A DNA stretch of 64,000 nucleotides from Paracrocinitomix sp039939375. Lineage in GTDB: Bacteria; Bacteroidota; Bacteroidia; Flavobacteriales_D; Crocinitomicaceae. Positions 61,615-64,000 of the stretch are shown here, piece after piece. Numbering within the stretch: the stretch's first letter is position 1; each line of letters starts with the position of its first letter. The notes beneath the pieces were generated by a model. That model saw nothing but the letters and a program-made list of their open reading frames with translations. It did no database searches and had not been told where the DNA came from. The DNA lies in NCBI GenBank assembly GCA_039939375.1, contig JBDVJO010000010.1:310001-374000 (forward strand), in the 5' to 3' direction. Made by a program: the position numbers and the translations under genes.

Positions 61615-63956
61615 TGTTTCATCAATTTTATCGTCCTTTTTAATTCACCATTCTGATTGAAAGCTGCTAACAAATAGGCACCCTTTGCTAAATAATCAAA
61701 ATTCAATTGTTTTGCTATCTGTCCTTGCTCAATTAACTGACCATCCATGGCGTATAATTTAAAAGTCCCTTCTGACACCCCATTAATACTAATAATATCG
61801 GCAAAAGGATTAGGATACGCTTCTATCTCGACCAATTCGTCTTCAGCTTTTCCAGCCATGGAGAAATCAGTAATTGAAAAATGATCGAAAGCAGCTTCAG
61901 TAATGTTAATCGTCTCTAAATAATCAGAAATAGTAAGAATAACTTGCATGTTCGCCGTTAAATTAAAACTCAGAGGAATTTCAACACTCATAGGTGTCCA
62001 AGTACTTAAAGGGATGTTATCCACGTGGATTTTAGTCAGGTCTATAGTCTCTGTCCCATTGAATAACTTCACAAACAAGGTATCATTAGGATAAAAAGGC
62101 CCATGTTGATTATAGTAGAACACATTAAAGTTGACATGAGGAGTAGCATAAGCTGTTAGATCAAAAATTGGGCTAATCAAAGTCGTTTCTCCATCTGCCA
62201 CTTCTTCTGTATTTCCTGCTGTGGTGCCATTACCAGTGATAAAAGCTTTATTTCCACAATCCCATAAGGCATCCGTAAAGGGGTTTTCTATTTCGCCATT
62301 ATAATTCACTCCTACTGGCGCTTCTCGCTCCCACATCCCCTTATCAGCATCACCGAAAACAGCCCATCCAAAATCAAGTGAAAAATCATCATAAATACCT
62401 TGATCTAAATAAAGTGTAATATCAGTTGTACTATTCGTAAGTAAGGTATCCGAAAAGCAATCACTTTGAAACCCCCACTTCCCTGCTACGACATCATAAT
62501 TATCTTCATAATAAAGACCCAACACCACTTCACCATTCACATCTGTAACACCTTGATGATCTAGATAAGTATGTTCAAATAAAACCTGGGCATTCTCAAT
62601 AGGATTTAATGTCACTGCATCTAAAACAGTTACCGTTACATTATATTGAGGGATTTTAGTCAATTCAACGTCCTCTACAACAGTAGTTCCTTGGGTAAGA
62701 TTTACAGATACGGTTTCAGGATAATATAAAATTTTGAAAAAGGTAACATCATAAGTTCCAGTGGATGCAATTCCAGTTGCATAATCTCCGAAAATATTAG
62801 TGTTGTCATAAATACTTTCATTGTCTATTGAAACTCCTACATTATTCAGAGCAGTTGACGTTCCAAACTCGGTAACATTCCCTTCTAAATACGCACCCTG
62901 TTGATATGTTGGACCTAAAATGAATAAACCTTCTTGTCGATCAGTAGCCAAAATATTTCCAGAACTTAAGAAAGGATAAGCTCCCCAGCACCCAACAGAA
63001 CCACTTTCATCTAAGGGAGAAGTATCAAAATTTCCGACTTCAACCATATTTGCAGGATTTGAAATATCATGAACTACTATACCATCTGCGTAATATGAAG
63101 TGATTAAATAGTCTCCTAAAACATGTGCATTATGCGGCATAATATTCTCATTCGGCGAAGATTGAATTTTATCTAAATACTGGATGTTTGCTGGATCAGA
63201 GACATCATAAGCCGCTAAATATCCACCATTTACTTCGTCTGTTGTAAACGCGAAGTCTCCATCAGCAGTTGTCCAAATATTGTGTGTAAAGATTGACGGC
63301 GTAGAAGATGTTCCCAAAAGAACAGGATTCGCTTTATCCGTCAAATCAACGATTGAGAAAAAACCATCATTGATATGAGCGAAGTAACCCGTATCATTCA
63401 AAACATAGCCATCATGAGCGTACCAATTATCAAAAGTCCCAACTTCAATTGGATTTAAAGGGTCTGTTGCAACATCCAAAATGATGACACCTCCGATACC
63501 TCTTCCCGCTCCAAAAATATAAACGAAACCATTGTCTTGATAAACATTATGAGCCGACAACCATTCATCTCCTGAAGGTCCTGAATAATGGGTAAATGGC
63601 AGTGTTGTGCTTGAAGGCAATGGACTTAAGTCTATAATCATTAAGCCCTCTTCCGCTTCGGTAGTTACATAAGCATAATCTCCATAAACTTTAATGTCTC
63701 TCCAGACTGAATATAAGCCATCAATCCATTCAATTTCAGCTGCCACTGAAGGATCTGTCACATCTACAATGCTTACACCATGTTCTGTTCCAACTAACGC
63801 ATATTCATTATTGTTTTCATCTTCATATCCCCAGATATCATTACAAACCGTAGTGTGAGCCAAAGGAACATCAACATATCCCAACTGCGAAATGTTTAAT
63901 TGTGAAAAAGATTGAATTGAACTTAAAAGTCCTGCAATAAGGAGTAGTTGTTTCAT
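61611..63956 (-). CDS. Choice-of-anchor B family T9SS cargo with LVIVD repeats
   Basis: 781 residues. Signal peptide to about residue 19 (SSIQSFSQ). Residues 20-350 form a propeller of LVIVD-type repeats (HGVSIVDVTDPSVAAEIEW, EEGLMIIDLSPLP, SAHNVYQDNGFVYIFGAGRG, GGVIILDVATDP), as in choice-of-anchor-B proteins. Two carboxypeptidase-regulatory-like domains follow (AYLEGNVTEFGTSTALNNVG; LNPIENAQVLFEH), then a jelly-roll-like module (about 530-690) and the T9SS tail from AYPNPFADIISING. Predicted surface protein; role unknown. First gene of a three-gene unit. Confidence 0.88.
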   Translation of the reverse strand: MKQLLLIAGLLSSIQSFSQLNISQLGYVDVPLAHTTVCNDIWGYEDENNNEYALVGTEHGVSIVDVTDPSVAAEIEWIDGLYSVWRDIKVYGDYAYVTTEAEEGLMIIDLSPLPSSTTLPFTHYSGPSGDEWLSAHNVYQDNGFVYIFGAGRGIGGVIILDVATDPLNPIEVGTFDNWYAHDGYVLNDTGYFAHINDGFFSIVDLTDKANPVLLGTSSTPSIFTHNIWTTADGDFAFTTDEVNGGYLAAYDVSDPANIQYLDKIQSSPNENIMPHNAHVLGDYLITSYYADGIVVHDISNPANMVEVGNFDTSPLDESGSVGCWGAYPFLSSGNILATDRQEGLFILGPTYQQGAYLEGNVTEFGTSTALNNVGVSIDNESIYDNTNIFGDYATGIASTGTYDVTFFKILYYPETVSVNLTQGTTVVEDVELTKIPQYNVTVTVLDAVTLNPIENAQVLFEHTYLDHQGVTDVNGEVVLGLYYEDNYDVVAGKWGFQSDCFSDTLLTNSTTDITLYLDQGIYDDFSLDFGWAVFGDADKGMWEREAPVGVNYNGEIENPFTDALWDCGNKAFITGNGTTAGNTEEVADGETTLISPIFDLTAYATPHVNFNVFYYNQHGPFYPNDTLFVKLFNGTETIDLTKIHVDNIPLSTWTPMSVEIPLSFNLTANMQVILTISDYLETINITEAAFDHFSITDFSMAGKAEDELVEIEAYPNPFADIISINGVSEGTFKLYAMDGQLIEQGQIAKQLNFDYLAKGAYLLAAFNQNGELKRTIKLMKQ

Positions 63957-63972
63957 TTTAAAATATATAACT

Positions 63973-63980
63973 CAAAGTTA
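63973..63980 (-). promoter_or_regulatory. Candidate -7 element of the choice-of-anchor-B gene
   Basis: On the minus strand the bases read TAACTTTG, a match to TAnnTTTG, 16 bases before the ATG at 63956. The window ends before the place where the TTG element would lie. Confidence 0.4.
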
Positions 63981-64000
63981 TGATATTAAAAGATTAACAG

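Noticed and set aside
1..64000. tRNA, rRNA, CRISPR array, insertion sequence, prophage or integrase
   Set aside because: No cloverleaf ending in CCA, no regular spaced repeats, and no transposase, integrase or phage structural motif was seen in any reading frame.

Overview
The window reads as an ordinary chromosomal segment of a Bacteroidota bacterium, most likely a marine or freshwater member of Flavobacteriales. The grounds are low GC, a dense coding layout with very few Shine-Dalgarno sites, a flavobacterial-type promoter (TTG-N17-TAAATTTG), many lipoproteins, several type IX secretion (T9SS) cargo proteins with C-terminal 'FPNP' sorting tails, DPP IV, an AMP nucleosidase of the short type, a Bacteroidota-type LptD, and several families I associate with this phylum (DUF5723, DUF4907, DUF6340 and probably DUF6495). 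I see no tRNA, rRNA, CRISPR, transposase, integrase or phage gene, and no gene-free stretch over 300 bases.

Layout. 1-2651: end of a secreted protein gene, a GT2 glycosyltransferase with a Rossmann-like tail, a possible 41-residue membrane peptide, a hotdog thioesterase and a small conserved protein. 2772-7020: three overlapping genes for a lipoprotein, a DUF5723 outer-membrane protein and a T9SS propeller protein. 7017-10363: PIG-V-like mannosyltransferase, a Rossmann/DUF2520 protein, and a PaaJ/PcaF-type thiolase with a good promoter. 10391-10470: a palindromic repeat. 10516-20236 (minus): lipoprotein, citrate synthase, CASTOR/POLLUX-like channel, thioredoxin-like protein, DPP IV, MiaA, AroE and IlvE. 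20386-24118: a RecQ paralogue, a small lipoprotein and PepD.

24227-31797 is the most distinctive region. Six consecutive T9SS cargo genes (an esterase, a GEVED/PPC protein and four tandem six-bladed Kelch propellers) are followed by a DUF4907 lipoprotein. From the GEVED gene on they are spaced by no more than 1 base or overlap, so they probably form one operon that sends propeller proteins to the cell surface.

31832-46493: TrkA-TrkH potassium uptake, a second RecQ (GTG start, HRDC plus helix-turn-helix), an AI-2E family permease, a cysteine-rich lipoprotein, AMP nucleosidase, a HisKA_2 histidine kinase, a Tat-exported aspartylglucosaminidase-like hydrolase, an FdhF/YdeP molybdoenzyme, an RhlE-like RNA helicase, a tocopherol-cyclase-like protein and a VOC protein. 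46646-50263: a 1205-residue secreted protein with a TraB/GumN head. 50265-63956: nitronate monooxygenase, a DUF6340 lipoprotein, a membrane Fe-S electron-transfer pair with a HAD gene between its members, then an envelope block (MCE/MlaD, amidase, LptD, PqiA-like) and a choice-of-anchor-B T9SS protein.

Neighbours often touch or overlap. Six convergent pairs overlap at their 3' ends, four of them by exactly 4 bases through shared stop codons. Clear hairpin terminators are few (11197-11227, 19115-19147, 38291-38327; weaker at 12635-12658 and 46077-46123). The region I would examine first for undescribed biology is the Kelch/GEVED/DUF4907 operon. The TraB-headed giant, the cysteine-rich lipoprotein and the HAD-bearing Fe-S operon come next.
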